Source: Chloroflexia bacterium
Lineage (GTDB): Bacteria; Chloroflexota; Chloroflexia; Thermomicrobiales; UBA6265
DNA length: 12,765 nucleotides
Assembly: GCA_013696525.1 (NCBI GenBank)
Contig: JACCYK010000521.1
Coordinates: 1-12,765, forward strand
Reading direction: 5' to 3'
A model generated the notes under the pieces. That model was given only the letters and a program-made list of their open reading frames with translations. It made no database searches and was not told the origin of the DNA. How positions within the stretch are numbered: the stretch's first letter is position 1; each line of letters starts with the position of its first letter. Positions 1-8,700 of the stretch are shown in pieces. The translations under genes and the position numbers were made by a program.

Positions 1-8
1 GCAGACAG

Positions 9-944
9 GTGATCGCGAGCAGCGACGAGCCACGGCGGCAGCTATCGACCCAACATCCCGCCGATGACGCGAGCGGCAACCGCCAGCCGATGGCGGCGAT
101 TGCGTCCTGGCCCGGTTTGGCCCCCGCCGGACACGCGAACGGCGTTCCACTCAGCGCTCACCAACTCGCTCAATTCGCGACCTATCGGCGGGTTCTCCTG
201 GAGTGGAATGCCCGGTTCAATCTCACCGCGATCACCGACCCGGACGAGATCGAGCGCCGCCTTTTCCTTGACGCGCTGCTGCTCGTGCCCCTCATTGACC
301 GGCTGACCGGAGGCAACGAGGCTCGCCTCGTGGACATCGGCAGCGGCGCCGGCTTCCCCGGCCTTCCCTTGGCCATCGCCCGCCCCGAGCTCACCATGAC
401 GCTGATCGACGCGACCGGGAAGAAGGTCGCCTTCCTACGCCAGCTCATCATGGAGCTGAGCCTGCCGCGGGTGCAAGCGATCCACGCCCGGGCCGAAGAC
501 GTCGCTCGCCAACCTGACCATCGCGGCGCCTACGATCTAGCCACCGCGCGCGCCGTGGCCTCGCTGCCGGCCCTGGTAGAGCTGACGATGCCGCTGCTGC
601 GCCTCGGTGGCCACGCCGTGCTGCCCAAGGGCATCGATATTGCCGGCGAGCTAGCGGCCGGCCGCCGGGCCGCCTCACTAGTGGGCGCCACGATCCTCGA
701 CGCCGGGCTCGCCCCCGATTCCTCAACCCGGATCGTCATCGCCCGTAAGCGCCAACCAACGCCGGACCGCTACCCCCGGCGGGCGGGGATTCCCGCTCAT
801 CAGCCGCTGGGGACGACGATTGACCCCCGAACCCCCAATCCCGGGGGAACACGACAAGCTCCCGCGGAAATGGGGGCGGGGGGCGCCGCCGGGAGCCGGG
901 GGGCCGTCGGGGCGGTAGCCGGCCACCGGAGGGTGGCGTCTTGA
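9..944 (+). CDS. rsmG: 16S rRNA (guanine527-N7)-methyltransferase RsmG with an extended C-terminal tail
   Basis: RsmG (GidB) uses S-adenosylmethionine to methylate N7 of G527 in 16S rRNA; it is cytosolic. The SAM-binding motif LVDIGSGAGFPGL lies at residues 107-119. The family signature DLATARAVA is at about 176-184, followed by LLRLGGHAVLPKG. The family's usual C-terminal ending, here PRRAGIPAHQPL, finishes near residue 267. About 44 further residues, low-complexity and rich in Gly, Ala and Arg, follow and are encoded partly by a palindromic repeat (824-883), so this tail is probably not part of the ancestral enzyme. The GTG at 9 is the first possible start. It lies at the window edge without a clear Shine-Dalgarno sequence, the frame is open upstream, and an ATG at 90 is an alternative. 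The stop overlaps the TTG start of the next gene (TTGA), suggesting translational coupling. Function is sure; the start is not. Confidence 0.93.
   Translation: MIASSDEPRRQLSTQHPADDASGNRQPMAAIASWPGLAPAGHANGVPLSAHQLAQFATYRRVLLEWNARFNLTAITDPDEIERRLFLDALLLVPLIDRLTGGNEARLVDIGSGAGFPGLPLAIARPELTMTLIDATGKKVAFLRQLIMELSLPRVQAIHARAEDVARQPDHRGAYDLATARAVASLPALVELTMPLLRLGGHAVLPKGIDIAGELAAGRRAASLVGATILDAGLAPDSSTRIVIARKRQPTPDRYPRRAGIPAHQPLGTTIDPRTPNPGGTRQAPAEMGAGGAAGSRGAVGAVAGHRRVAS
824..883. repeat. Palindromic repeat element, copy 1 (degenerate), inside the rsmG tail
   Basis: This copy has left arm 832-847 and right arm 861-876 around the spacer AACACGACAAGCT. The arms are imperfect complements. The segment GACAAGCTCCCGCGG, the CCCAATCCCG arm and the flanking C-rich and G-rich ends recur at 5117-5180. 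Here the shared segment is translated in frame as GTRQAPAEM. In the other copy it is read in a different frame. Confidence 0.8.
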
Positions 945-1516
945 GCGCGGTCCGGGAACGGCTCTTCTACCGGAAGGAAAAGTTGCGCGGCGCCTGCTGG
1001 GAATACCAGATCGAAGGCGGCTGGATCGCGGTCCCGGCCGCCGGCGGCGATCGCTCCCTGCTCCACCACCGCTTCGCCTTCTACCGGCCGCGCGAGGTCG
1101 AGGTGCGGACCCCGCGCGGGGTAGAGCGCCTGGCGAGGACCGGGGCCGAGCAGTGGTTCTTCCCCGATCGCTGGTTCTCCTTGCTGCGGTTCACGGCCGC
1201 GAACGACCAAACCGTTGGCTATTACGTCAACTTCTCGCTGCCCCTGGCCGAGCTCCGCCACAACTACTATCGCGACCTCGATCTCGAGCTCGATCTCTGG
1301 GTCGACCTCGACGGCACTGCCACCGTCCTTGACCGTGATGAGTTCGATGCCGAGGTCGCCGCCGAGCGCCTCTGCCACGAGTGGGCACAGGCGGTCGACA
1401 CGGCCTGTCACGACGTCGCCCGCGCGGTCGCCGACACGGTCGCCGACCGCGGCCCGGACCTGGAGCGCGACCGCGACCCCGACCACGGCCTGCCCGCCTT
1501 CATCCTCCGCGCCTAA
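941..1516 (+). CDS. DUF402-family protein, probable nucleotide phosphatase
   Basis: A 191-residue protein with the DUF402 core: a YYVNFSLPL strand at about residues 92-100, then DLDLELDLWVDLDGT and VLDRDEFD. The acidic residues of the DLDLELD and DRDEFD segments match the metal-binding positions of the family. Characterised DUF402 proteins (FomD, and the staphylococcal Ntdp type) are metal-dependent hydrolases of nucleoside di- or triphosphates or related CMP conjugates; the substrate here is unknown. The TTG start at 941 is chosen because a strong Shine-Dalgarno sequence, GGAGGG at 928-933, sits 7 bases upstream. The TTGA overlap with the rsmG stop suggests coupled translation. The C-terminal part after the core is rich in Asp, Arg and Ala and ends in a DRGPDLERDRDPDHG stretch that looks disordered. 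The family call is confident; the enzymatic role is inferred from the family. Confidence 0.82.
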   Translation: MSAVRERLFYRKEKLRGACWEYQIEGGWIAVPAAGGDRSLLHHRFAFYRPREVEVRTPRGVERLARTGAEQWFFPDRWFSLLRFTAANDQTVGYYVNFSLPLAELRHNYYRDLDLELDLWVDLDGTATVLDRDEFDAEVAAERLCHEWAQAVDTACHDVARAVADTVADRGPDLERDRDPDHGLPAFILRA

Positions 1517-1561
1517 TCGTTGAATTGCTGTCGATGACGCAACCGGGTTTCCCCACCGACA

Positions 1562-1739
1562 AGCTCGGGGCTGAAGCCACCGAGCTGAAATCACGACACC
1601 CAGAGCGTACCCGGCTGAAGCCGGCTGCCAGCATCAATTTGGCTCCTCTTCGACAGAATCAACCACCGAATCGTTCTCGGTCACCCAAGGGTACCCGGAG
1701 GGACTTCGTGGCGCTCAGCGCGGACTTTCAGTCCCGCGC
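1562..1739. repeat. Cluster of three small palindromes in the DUF402-GT4 spacer
   Basis: Three inverted repeats are visible. The first is AGCTCGG (1562-1568) against CCGAGCT (1580-1586), enclosing GGCTGAAGCC. The second is CCGGCT-GA-AGCCGG at 1611-1624, which shares the GGCTGAAGCC core with the first. The third is GCGCGGACT (1718-1726) against AGTCCCGCGC (1730-1739), with one bulged C. The third lies downstream of the GGAGGG and GTG that start the glycosyltransferase gene, so repeat-derived sequence seems to form that gene's extreme 5' end. None is followed by a T-run, so these are not canonical terminators. No convincing promoter was seen in the spacer. Confidence 0.55.
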
Positions 1740-2904
1740 CGGTGCGACACCCGCTCCCGTCCTCCGCATCCTGATCGTCTATGACTGCCTCTTCCCCTGG
1801 ACCATTGGCGGGGCGGAACGCTGGTATCGGGCGCTGGCGGAACGGCTGGCGGCGAGTGGCCATCAGGTCACGTATGTCACGTTGCGCCAGTGGGAGCCCG
1901 GTGCCGACCCCGCGCTGCCCGATGTTCGCGTGATCGCGGTCGGTCCCGAGATGGAGCTGTACGCGGGGAGCAAGCGGCGCCTCTGGCCGCCGCTCCGCTT
2001 CGGACTGGGCGTCCTCTGGCATCTCCTGCGGCATCGCCACGCCTACGACGTCGTGCATACGGCCTCCTTTCCCTACTGGCCGCTTCTGGCTGCGGCGGCC
2101 GTCCAGCCGCTGGGACCATACCGGCTCGTCGTCGATTGGTGGGAGGTGTGGACCCGCGCCTACTGGCGGCAGTACGCCGGTTGGCCGATCGGCACGATCG
2201 GCTGGCTGGTGCAACGAGTGTGCGTGCGGCGGACCCCGCGCGCTTTCTGCTTCTCCCGGCTTCACGCGCAACGGCTCGCCGATGAGGGCATCCGGCAACC
2301 GCCCTCCATGCTGCACGGCATCTACGGCGGCCCCGCCGAACTTGTCGCGCCGCGATCAGAACCGGAGTTAATGGTCCTCTACGCCGGACGCCACATCCCC
2401 GAAAAACGGGTGCCGGCAATCGTTCCCGCCATCGTCGCGGCCCGCGAAGTGCTCCCGGAGCTACGGGCCGTCCTGACCGGGGATGGCCTCGACCGGGCTC
2501 AGGTGCGCCGCCTGATCGATGCGGCCGGGCTGGGTGAGGTCATCAGCCTACCGGGCTTTGTCGACGATGAGCGGCTCGACGGGCTGTTCCGCCAGGCGCT
2601 CTGTTGCATGCTCCCGTCACGCCGCGAAGGGTACGGCCTGGTCGTGGTCGAAGCGGCCGCCCGCGGTACCCCGAGCATCGTCGTCCGCGACCCGGACAAC
2701 GCCGCCACCGAGCTGATCGAGGAGGGCGTCAACGGCGTCCTGGCCGCGTCCGCGTCGGCAGCGGACCTCGCCTCGGCTATCCTTCGGGTCTATCATGCCG
2801 GACCGGGCCTGCGGCGCTCAACCGCCGACTGGTTCACCCGCAACGCCGAACGGCTGTCGCTGGCCGGTTCGATGGCGCGGGTTAGCGCCATCTATCGAAG
2901 GTAA
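1708..2904 (+). CDS. GT4-family (GT-B fold) glycosyltransferase
   Basis: A 398-residue retaining glycosyltransferase of the GT4 type. It is predicted to be cytosolic or membrane-peripheral and to transfer a nucleotide-activated sugar to an unknown acceptor. The N-terminal Rossmann domain begins LRILIVYDCLFPWTIGGAERW, minus its last residue a typical glycine-loop and acceptor region. The C-terminal donor domain begins VLYAGRHIPEKR and includes LTGDG and LPGFV. The EX7E motif is clear (Glu307 and Glu315, within REGYGLVVVEAAARG). The GTG at 1708 is chosen because GGAGGG at 1697-1702 is well placed; the frame stays open further upstream (ATG at 1534), but that stretch is palindrome-rich and not conserved-looking. 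No other standard start codon lies between 1708 and the first conserved residues. The next gene, gmd, starts 18 bases after the stop, suggesting an operon and a role in 6-deoxymannose-containing glycan assembly. Acceptor and sugar cannot be read from sequence. Confidence 0.88.
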   Translation: MALSADFQSRAGATPAPVLRILIVYDCLFPWTIGGAERWYRALAERLAASGHQVTYVTLRQWEPGADPALPDVRVIAVGPEMELYAGSKRRLWPPLRFGLGVLWHLLRHRHAYDVVHTASFPYWPLLAAAAVQPLGPYRLVVDWWEVWTRAYWRQYAGWPIGTIGWLVQRVCVRRTPRAFCFSRLHAQRLADEGIRQPPSMLHGIYGGPAELVAPRSEPELMVLYAGRHIPEKRVPAIVPAIVAAREVLPELRAVLTGDGLDRAQVRRLIDAAGLGEVISLPGFVDDERLDGLFRQALCCMLPSRREGYGLVVVEAAARGTPSIVVRDPDNAATELIEEGVNGVLAASASAADLASAILRVYHAGPGLRRSTADWFTRNAERLSLAGSMARVSAIYRR

Positions 2905-2922
2905 CGAGGACGACTCCCGTTT

Positions 2923-3927
2923 ATGCCAACCGCGCTCATTACCGGCATCACCGGCCAAGACGGCAGCTATCTGGCCGAGCACCTGCTCGACCTCGGCCAC
3001 GAGGTCGTCGGCGTGGTCCGCCATTCCAGCTCCGAGCCGCCGCCCCGGATCGAGCACTTGCGGGATCGCATCGAGCTAGCCGGGGCCGATCTATTCGATC
3101 AGACCTCGCTGCTGAACGTGATCGACCGGTATCAACCGGACGAGGTCTACAACCTCGCCGCCCAGAGCTTCGTCCCGGCCTCGTGGCAACAGCCGATCCT
3201 GACCGGAGAAGTGACCGGCCTCGGGGTCACCCGCCTGCTGGAAGCGGTCCGCCTCAGCCGGCCGGAAGCGCGGGTCTACCAGGCGTCCTCCTCCGAGATG
3301 TTCGGTAAAGTGCATGAGGTGCCACAGACGGAGCGGACGCCCTTTTATCCACGCTCACCCTATGGCGTCGCCAAGCTGTATGGCCACTGGATCGCGGTCA
3401 ACTACCGCGAGAGCTACGGCATGCACGTCTGCTCCGGCATCCTGTTCAACCACGAGTCGCCGCGCCGCTCCACCGAGTTCGTCAGCCGCAAGATCAGCTA
3501 CCGGGTGGCGCAAATCAAGCACGGCCTGGCCCACGAGCTACGCTTGGGAAACCTCGATGCCCGACGCGACTGGGGATACGCGCCGGACTACGTGCGAGCG
3601 ATGGCGCTCATGCTGCAACAGCCCGAACCACGCGATTATGTCGTCGCCAGCGGCGAAACCCACGCCGTCCGCGAGTTCTGCGAGCTGGCCTTCGCCACCG
3701 CTGGGCTCGATTGGACCGACTTCGTCATCTCCGACCCGGCCTTGCTGCGACCGGCCGATGTCGACCTCCTCGTCGGGGACGCCACCCTGGCCCGGACCGA
3801 GCTGGGGTGGGAACCGACCGTCTCCTTCCGCGAGCTGGTCCGGCTGATGGTCGAGGCCGACCTGGCCCTGGTCGAGACCGAGGTCGGCCGCGGCCTGGCC
3901 CCGCCAGCGTCCATCCCCCGCCGATAA
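2923..3927 (+). CDS. gmd: GDP-mannose 4,6-dehydratase
   Basis: Gmd converts GDP-D-mannose to GDP-4-keto-6-deoxy-D-mannose in the cytosol, the shared precursor of GDP-fucose, GDP-rhamnose and related donors. It is a 334-residue extended SDR protein, a normal length. The NAD(P)-binding motif TGITGQDGSYLAE starts at residue 7. The catalytic SSSEMFG segment is at 122-128. The YxxxK pair is Tyr147 and Lys151 within YPRSPYGVAK. The signatures NHESPRR and LGNLDARRDWGYAPDYV, both typical of Gmd, follow. The ATG at 2923 has GAGG at 2906-2909, a slightly long spacing. It is 18 bases downstream of the GT4 gene. The usual partner that reduces or epimerises the 4-keto product (Rmd, or GDP-fucose synthase) is not in this window, so the final sugar is unknown. 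Confidence 0.95.
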   Translation: MPTALITGITGQDGSYLAEHLLDLGHEVVGVVRHSSSEPPPRIEHLRDRIELAGADLFDQTSLLNVIDRYQPDEVYNLAAQSFVPASWQQPILTGEVTGLGVTRLLEAVRLSRPEARVYQASSSEMFGKVHEVPQTERTPFYPRSPYGVAKLYGHWIAVNYRESYGMHVCSGILFNHESPRRSTEFVSRKISYRVAQIKHGLAHELRLGNLDARRDWGYAPDYVRAMALMLQQPEPRDYVVASGETHAVREFCELAFATAGLDWTDFVISDPALLRPADVDLLVGDATLARTELGWEPTVSFRELVRLMVEADLALVETEVGRGLAPPASIPRR

Positions 3928-3934
3928 GGTAACG

Positions 3935-4111
3935 ATGACTGTCGCCATGACCACCGGCATTGCCCTCGGCCGGCTTGACGCGGACACGCTCGGCGATCTG
4001 GACGGCCAACGCGACCGGGGAGTACGCTCCCGGCTACACGTGGGCGATACTGCTCACCCCGGCGCGGCTGGACCCGGACGAGCTAGCGATAACGGACTGG
4101 AAACGCCCTGA
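3935..4111 (+). CDS. Possible small 58-residue ORF, unrecognised
   Basis: An ATG lies 7 bases after the gmd stop with AAGG at 3926-3929 as a plausible Shine-Dalgarno sequence. It opens a 58-codon frame beginning MTVAMTTGIALGRLDADTLG and ending in TGA at 4109-4111. The translation is rich in Gly, Asp and Arg, has no membrane segment and matches no family I recognise. The second half uses more codons ending in A or T than the neighbouring genes, which argues against long-term coding constraint. It may be a real coupled small protein, a remnant of a lost gene, or chance. The spacer also holds the Shine-Dalgarno sequence of the next gene. Confidence 0.25.
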   Translation: MTVAMTTGIALGRLDADTLGDLDGQRDRGVRSRLHVGDTAHPGAAGPGRASDNGLETP

Positions 4112-4130
4112 GCCGGCGAAGGAGATTCGC

Positions 4131-5771
4131 ATGGCAAGTGGGGCCATGACCCCCGGCGCCAATCCCACGATTGCACGGCACGGCGCCCCCCCGGCGACCG
4201 TGGCCGCCGCTAGCCGCTGGCAGTCGTTCACGCACGGGCTAGCCTGGAGCGCGTTTGGCGTCATCTTGCTGCTGGCCGCGCTGGCACCGATTGCCCGCAC
4301 TGGTGACGCCCATCAATACTACGCAATGGCGACCGCTCTCGCCGAGCTCCGCCCTCCCGCCCTGACCGCCGGCGAGGTCGACCGATTCAAAGCCTGGCTT
4401 CACGCCCAACCAGCCGCCGCCAACTTCGCTGTCGCGGCCAAAGCGGTCGATCAACCGCCGCTAATCGTCGATGGTCGCCAGGAATTCTCCCACTTTTGGC
4501 TCTACCCCCTTCTGGTGGCGCCGATTATCGCGCTCACGACCACGATCGACCTGCATCCCGGCTACGCCTTCTTGGTCATCAACTCCATGCTCCTGGGCTT
4601 GGCGCTCTGGATCACGCAACGGGCGTTTTCACCGGTCGTCAGCCTCCTCCTCCTCGCCTCACCCGTGATCTGGTTTGTCAACAAGGCGCAGGTGGAGGTG
4701 TTCACGTTCTCCCTGCTCGCCATCGCGATGGCATACGCCCGGCGGGGCCGCTTCCTCGGGGCTGGTCTGACCGCCGCGATCGCCTCTACTCAGAATGCTC
4801 CTATCCTGGCGGCCGTCGCCTGCCTCTGGGCCGTCGGCATCGCGCGGCAAATGGTCCGGCGCCAACCGGTCGCGTTGAAATGGCAAGGAAGCGCGCTCGT
4901 CATCCTGACCCTCATCGTGGGGGCGCTGCATCCGGCCTACTATCTCTGGCGCTTGGGTGTCTTGACCCCACAACGCCTCAACGGTGGCATCGACCTGGGA
5001 TTTCCAACGCTCCACCCGTACTTCGCGGTGCTGATCGACCTCGACATCGGTCTGCTCCCCTGGATGCCGCTCTTTGGGGTGGCCGCGGCGATTGGACTGG
5101 TATTGCTGGTGAAGGCCCCCCGTGCCTCCCAATCCCGCGGGGAACGTGACAAGCTCCCGCGGGATTGGGGGCTGGTGGGGCACCCAGCGGTGGAGGACCT
5201 GAACCTCAGGCTCGCCGCCGCCTGCGGCCTGCTGATCGGCGCCTGGTTTCTTTTCGTCTTCGCCCAAACGTCCAATCTCAACAGCGGGGGCACGGTCCAC
5301 ATCAGCCGCTACGCGCTCTGGCTGATGCCGCTGGCGCTCCCCCTGGTGGCCGCGACCGCGGGCTGGCTGCATCCACGAGTGCCCGCGCTCCTGCCGGTCG
5401 CCGGTCTCTTCGCGGTGATCGCCTACGGCGCCTATTTTCTGCCATCACGGGCGGAGCAGTACATGACGTACTCACCACAAGCGGCATTCATTATGTCCCG
5501 CGCGCCGGAGCTGTACCGTCCCCTGCCGGAAATTTTCTATGAACGACACCACCACACCGACGGCGGCGTGCTCGGCTCCGTCGCATCCAGCGATTGCCGG
5601 GTGATCTTGCTCCACGCCGCGGCGCCGGATATTGCCTGCCCGCTGAGCGCCGACGAGACGATCGTCGCCAACCGTCTGCTCGCGGGTGATTGGCAGGCAA
5701 TTTGGATCATCCGACCGGGGCCGCTGGGACTGGGTCCGGGCCGCGTCACCGGCGCCCTCGCCCAACCATGA
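4131..5771 (+). CDS. Polytopic GT-C-like membrane protein
   Basis: About 546 residues with many hydrophobic segments. The first is at about 36-54 (LAWSAFGVILLLAALAPIA), followed at once by ARTGDAHQYYAMA. An acidic residue (Asp59) in the first outer loop is the hallmark position of GT-C transferases, which use polyprenyl-phosphate sugars on the outer face of the membrane. Later helices include FLVINSMLLGLALWI, LLLLASPVIWF and a RYALWLMPLALPLV segment of the sort seen in these proteins. The ATG at 4131 is chosen because AAGGAG at 4119-4124 fits well; an in-frame start at 3960 would add about 57 residues without membrane or conserved character. A palindromic repeat encodes about residues 333-347 between two helices. 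The stop overlaps the next gene's ATG (ATGA), so the two are probably co-translated. The exact family and substrate are unknown. Confidence 0.8.
   Translation: MASGAMTPGANPTIARHGAPPATVAAASRWQSFTHGLAWSAFGVILLLAALAPIARTGDAHQYYAMATALAELRPPALTAGEVDRFKAWLHAQPAAANFAVAAKAVDQPPLIVDGRQEFSHFWLYPLLVAPIIALTTTIDLHPGYAFLVINSMLLGLALWITQRAFSPVVSLLLLASPVIWFVNKAQVEVFTFSLLAIAMAYARRGRFLGAGLTAAIASTQNAPILAAVACLWAVGIARQMVRRQPVALKWQGSALVILTLIVGALHPAYYLWRLGVLTPQRLNGGIDLGFPTLHPYFAVLIDLDIGLLPWMPLFGVAAAIGLVLLVKAPRASQSRGERDKLPRDWGLVGHPAVEDLNLRLAAACGLLIGAWFLFVFAQTSNLNSGGTVHISRYALWLMPLALPLVAATAGWLHPRVPALLPVAGLFAVIAYGAYFLPSRAEQYMTYSPQAAFIMSRAPELYRPLPEIFYERHHHTDGGVLGSVASSDCRVILLHAAAPDIACPLSADETIVANRLLAGDWQAIWIIRPGPLGLGPGRVTGALAQP
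5117..5180. repeat. Palindromic repeat element, copy 2 (perfect stem), inside the GT-C-like gene
   Basis: CCCAATCCCGCGGG (5128-5141) and CCCGCGGGATTGGG (5156-5169) are perfect 14-base inverted repeats around the 14-base spacer GAACGTGACAAGCT. C-rich and G-rich flanks extend the likeness to copy 1 at 824-883. It is translated in frame as SQSRGERDKLPRDWG within an inter-helix loop, without a stop codon. No T-run follows, so it is not a terminator. Confidence 0.85.
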
Positions 5772-8700
5772 GTCAGATCGAGTCGATTCCACGCACCTAT
5801 AGCGGAGCGGCGACGCCCGGAGAAGATGCCGACGTCACCACAACTCCAGGGAAAGCCCGCGAGGCGCCGGCGCCCGCCCGCGCGATGCTGGCCTTGGTGA
5901 TGCGATTCGGTCCCTATCTGATCGCGTCCGTCCTCCTGGTCCTCGGCTATATCCACTACAGTGAAGGCGCGTTCTTCAGCCTCTCCGAACGGTACTACCG
6001 AGCCTGGGCATTCCCCGAGTTTCGCTATTCGGACTTGATCTGGCTCTACCTACGGGACGGCCTCGCTAACCAACCAATCCCCTACCTTGATTACCCGCTG
6101 GAGTACCCACCCCTGACCGGGGTCGTCACCTTCATCCTCAGCTTCCTCCCCGATCTGCCCACCTATTACCTCGGTACCTACCTCGTGCTGGCGCTTTCGG
6201 CCCTGGCCTCGATCTGGTCCCTGCGCCGGTTGCCGGGCGCCAACCCATGGCTCTTTGCCGCCGCCCCCGCCCTCTTCTTCTACACCGGCCACCAGTGGGA
6301 TGGCATCGCCATCGGGGTCACCGCCCTCTCCCTGGTCGCCATTTGTCGCGGCCGTGAGCGTCTGGGCACCCTTGGCCTGGCGGTCAGCGTCTCGCTCAAG
6401 CTATTCCCGATTGTTTTTGTCGCGGCGCTGGTGATCGACCGGCTGCGACGGCGACAATGGCGAGCGGCGGCCACGGTCGCCGCCATCTTCAGCCTCGCCA
6501 CGGTCGCCTTCAATCTGCCCGTCGCCCTGGCCGATCTCGCGGGTTGGAGTTTCTTCTTCCGCTGGAACCGGGATCGCCTGGCCGACTCCGGCATCTGGGT
6601 GCTCTGGCGCGGCCTGCCGACGACCGACACCACCACCTTCAGCCTGATCGCGGTGGTCGTCGGCGGCCTCGTCATCACCGCCCTCGCCCTCCGCGCCCGC
6701 GGCCCTCTGGTGCTGCCCCTCGGGGCGACCTATCTCGTCTGGTGGATGCTAGTCAACAAGACATTCACCACCCACCTTATCCTCTGGGTCTTCTTCGCCA
6801 TCGCTTTGCTCGGCCTCTCGTGGTGGCTCTGGGGTGCGGTCGTCGTCGCCGACTTGGTCGGGTTCCAGCTCGGTAACTTCCTCAATCTTTACAACGTCCC
6901 GGAGTATGAGCACGCGCCGTTAATTCATAAAGCGGTGATCTCGCTCTACGAGCCATTTCAGCTCGTACGCTCGGCGATCTTGTTGGCGGTCGTCGCTTGG
7001 GGCGTGCTGGCGATACGCCGGGGCCGTCCGGCAACGCTCTGGCATGACCCTCCTGTGCCGCGAGGCGCGCGCCCTTCCGGACGCCAAATCTTGGGGAGAA
7101 TGCGACCGCCATCTTTGCTGCCTCGCCAGGGCATCGGGGGGCCGCCGCGGCTCGCCAGGAGCGCCGTCGCCGTCTGGGCCGCGGTGATCACCGCTTACAT
7201 CGTGGCGACGGTCATCATGACCTGGCCGTACGCCATCCATCTCGCCGATTCGACGGTGGTCGGCTTTGACCCATTGCTTCAGATCTGGCTCTCCCAATGG
7301 GTTCAGCACGCGCTGGCGACTAACCCGCTGGGCCTCTATGACGCCAACATCTTCCACCCCTTCGCCCTCACCCTCGCCTACACCGACGCCAACATTCCGG
7401 GCGCCCTGCTCGCCTGGCCGCTCGATCTGCTGACCCGCGATCCCATCCTGACGAACTCGCTGTTGGTGTTGGCGAGCTTCGTCCTCGCCGCGGCCGGCAT
7501 GTACGCCCTCGTCACGGAGATGACCCGCAATCGGGCGGCGGGGTTCGTCGCCGGCTTGGCCTACGCCTTTATTCCATACCGGATGGTGCATCTCTGGCAC
7601 CTGAACTGGCTGCAAAGCGTCTGGCTGCCCTGGATCGCCTGGGCCACGCTCCGGCTGATCCAGCGGCCAACGCGACGAGGCGCGATCGTCCTGGGCGTGT
7701 TGATCGCGGTTCAATCGCTGACCAGCTTCTACTTCACGGTCCAGATCGCGATCTTGCTCGGGATCATCCTCGCCGCCGCCCTGATCGCCGAGCCTCACCT
7801 CCGGACCCGGCAACTGCTGGGCACGATCGGGATCGTGCTCGGCGTCGCCGCCATCCTCACGGTGCCGGCCTACCTGCCCTACCTCCAGGTCCGCGCGGAG
7901 CAAGGGTTGGAGCGACAGCTCGCCGATGCTGAACAGTACAAAGCGACCCTCGCCTCGTATCTCCAAATCGCGCCGTGGGCCGAGCCGGGCCCACTCCGCG
8001 GGTGGCTTGGCCAACGCCCCGGTCCGAACGAATCGCTCCTCCGGGTCGGTCAGGCAGAGCACGCCGACGGCCACCGCCACGCCGAGATCGTGATCGAGGA
8101 CGCCTTGTCCCCCGGCCTGCTGGCGACGCTGGGAGCGATTGTCGCCATCGTGGGCTGGCGGCAACGGCGTTGGCTGGTGATTGCCCTATCCGCGATCGGC
8201 CTCGTCGCCGTGGTCCTCTCGCTCGGCCCCTCCTGGGGACCGCGCGATGGCAGCGGCGTTTCCCTACCCTATCGCTTCCTCTACGACCAGGTGCCGTTCT
8301 TCCAGGCGATGCGGGTGCCGGCCCGCCTCGGCGGCCTGGCGAATCTGGCGATTGTTGCCTTGTTCGGTCTCGGCATCGCGACGCTTTGGCGCCTGCTGGC
8401 GCCCCGCCTCACCGCGGGCCACCCGCGCCGGATCGCGGCCAGCGGCGGCACGGCGCTGCTGGCGGGACTCGTCCTGGTTGAGCTGTACGCGGCCCCGGTC
8501 CCCCTGGAGCGGGTCAACCGCGACCCGGGAACGGCCGCCCCGTACGAATGGCTCGCCACCCAACCGGCAGGAGTAGTGATGGAGTTCCCGGCCGAAAGTA
8601 TCTTTGCCGACCCCGCCGCCAGCAGCGTGCGGCGCCACGTCGGATTGACGATGTTCTGGTCGACCAAGCACTGGCTGCCGCTGGTCAACGGCAGCTCCGG

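Noticed and set aside
800..1594. Minus-strand open frame opposite rsmG and the DUF402 gene
   Set aside because: No recognisable domain, and both plus-strand genes are clear family members with ribosome sites.
1381..1707. Extension of the GT4 gene upstream to a GTG at 1381 or an ATG at 1534
   Set aside because: The extension overlaps the DUF402 coding region or palindromic spacer, gives arginine-rich sequence without family likeness, and a good Shine-Dalgarno sequence favours the GTG at 1708.
1562..1739. CRISPR-like array in the spacer with repeated GGCTGAAGCC
   Set aside because: Only two short core copies with different flanks and no regular spacer length; no cas genes nearby.
3960..4130. 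Start of the GT-C-like membrane gene at 3960
   Set aside because: It adds 57 residues with no membrane or conserved character, whereas the ATG at 4131 has a well-placed AAGGAG.
5128..5169. Strong hairpin read as a transcription terminator
   Set aside because: It lies within a coding frame, has no T-run after it, and has a related copy in rsmG, so a repeat element fits better.
5690..5767. Start of the giant gene at 5690
   Set aside because: It would overlap the previous gene by about 80 bases; the ATG at 5768 forms a standard ATGA junction and the added residues are arginine- and glycine-rich noise.
6920..8164. Long minus-strand open frame of over 400 codons opposite the giant gene
   Set aside because: Its translation is rich in Arg, Gly, Asp and Gln without any motif; it is the usual antisense shadow in high-GC DNA.
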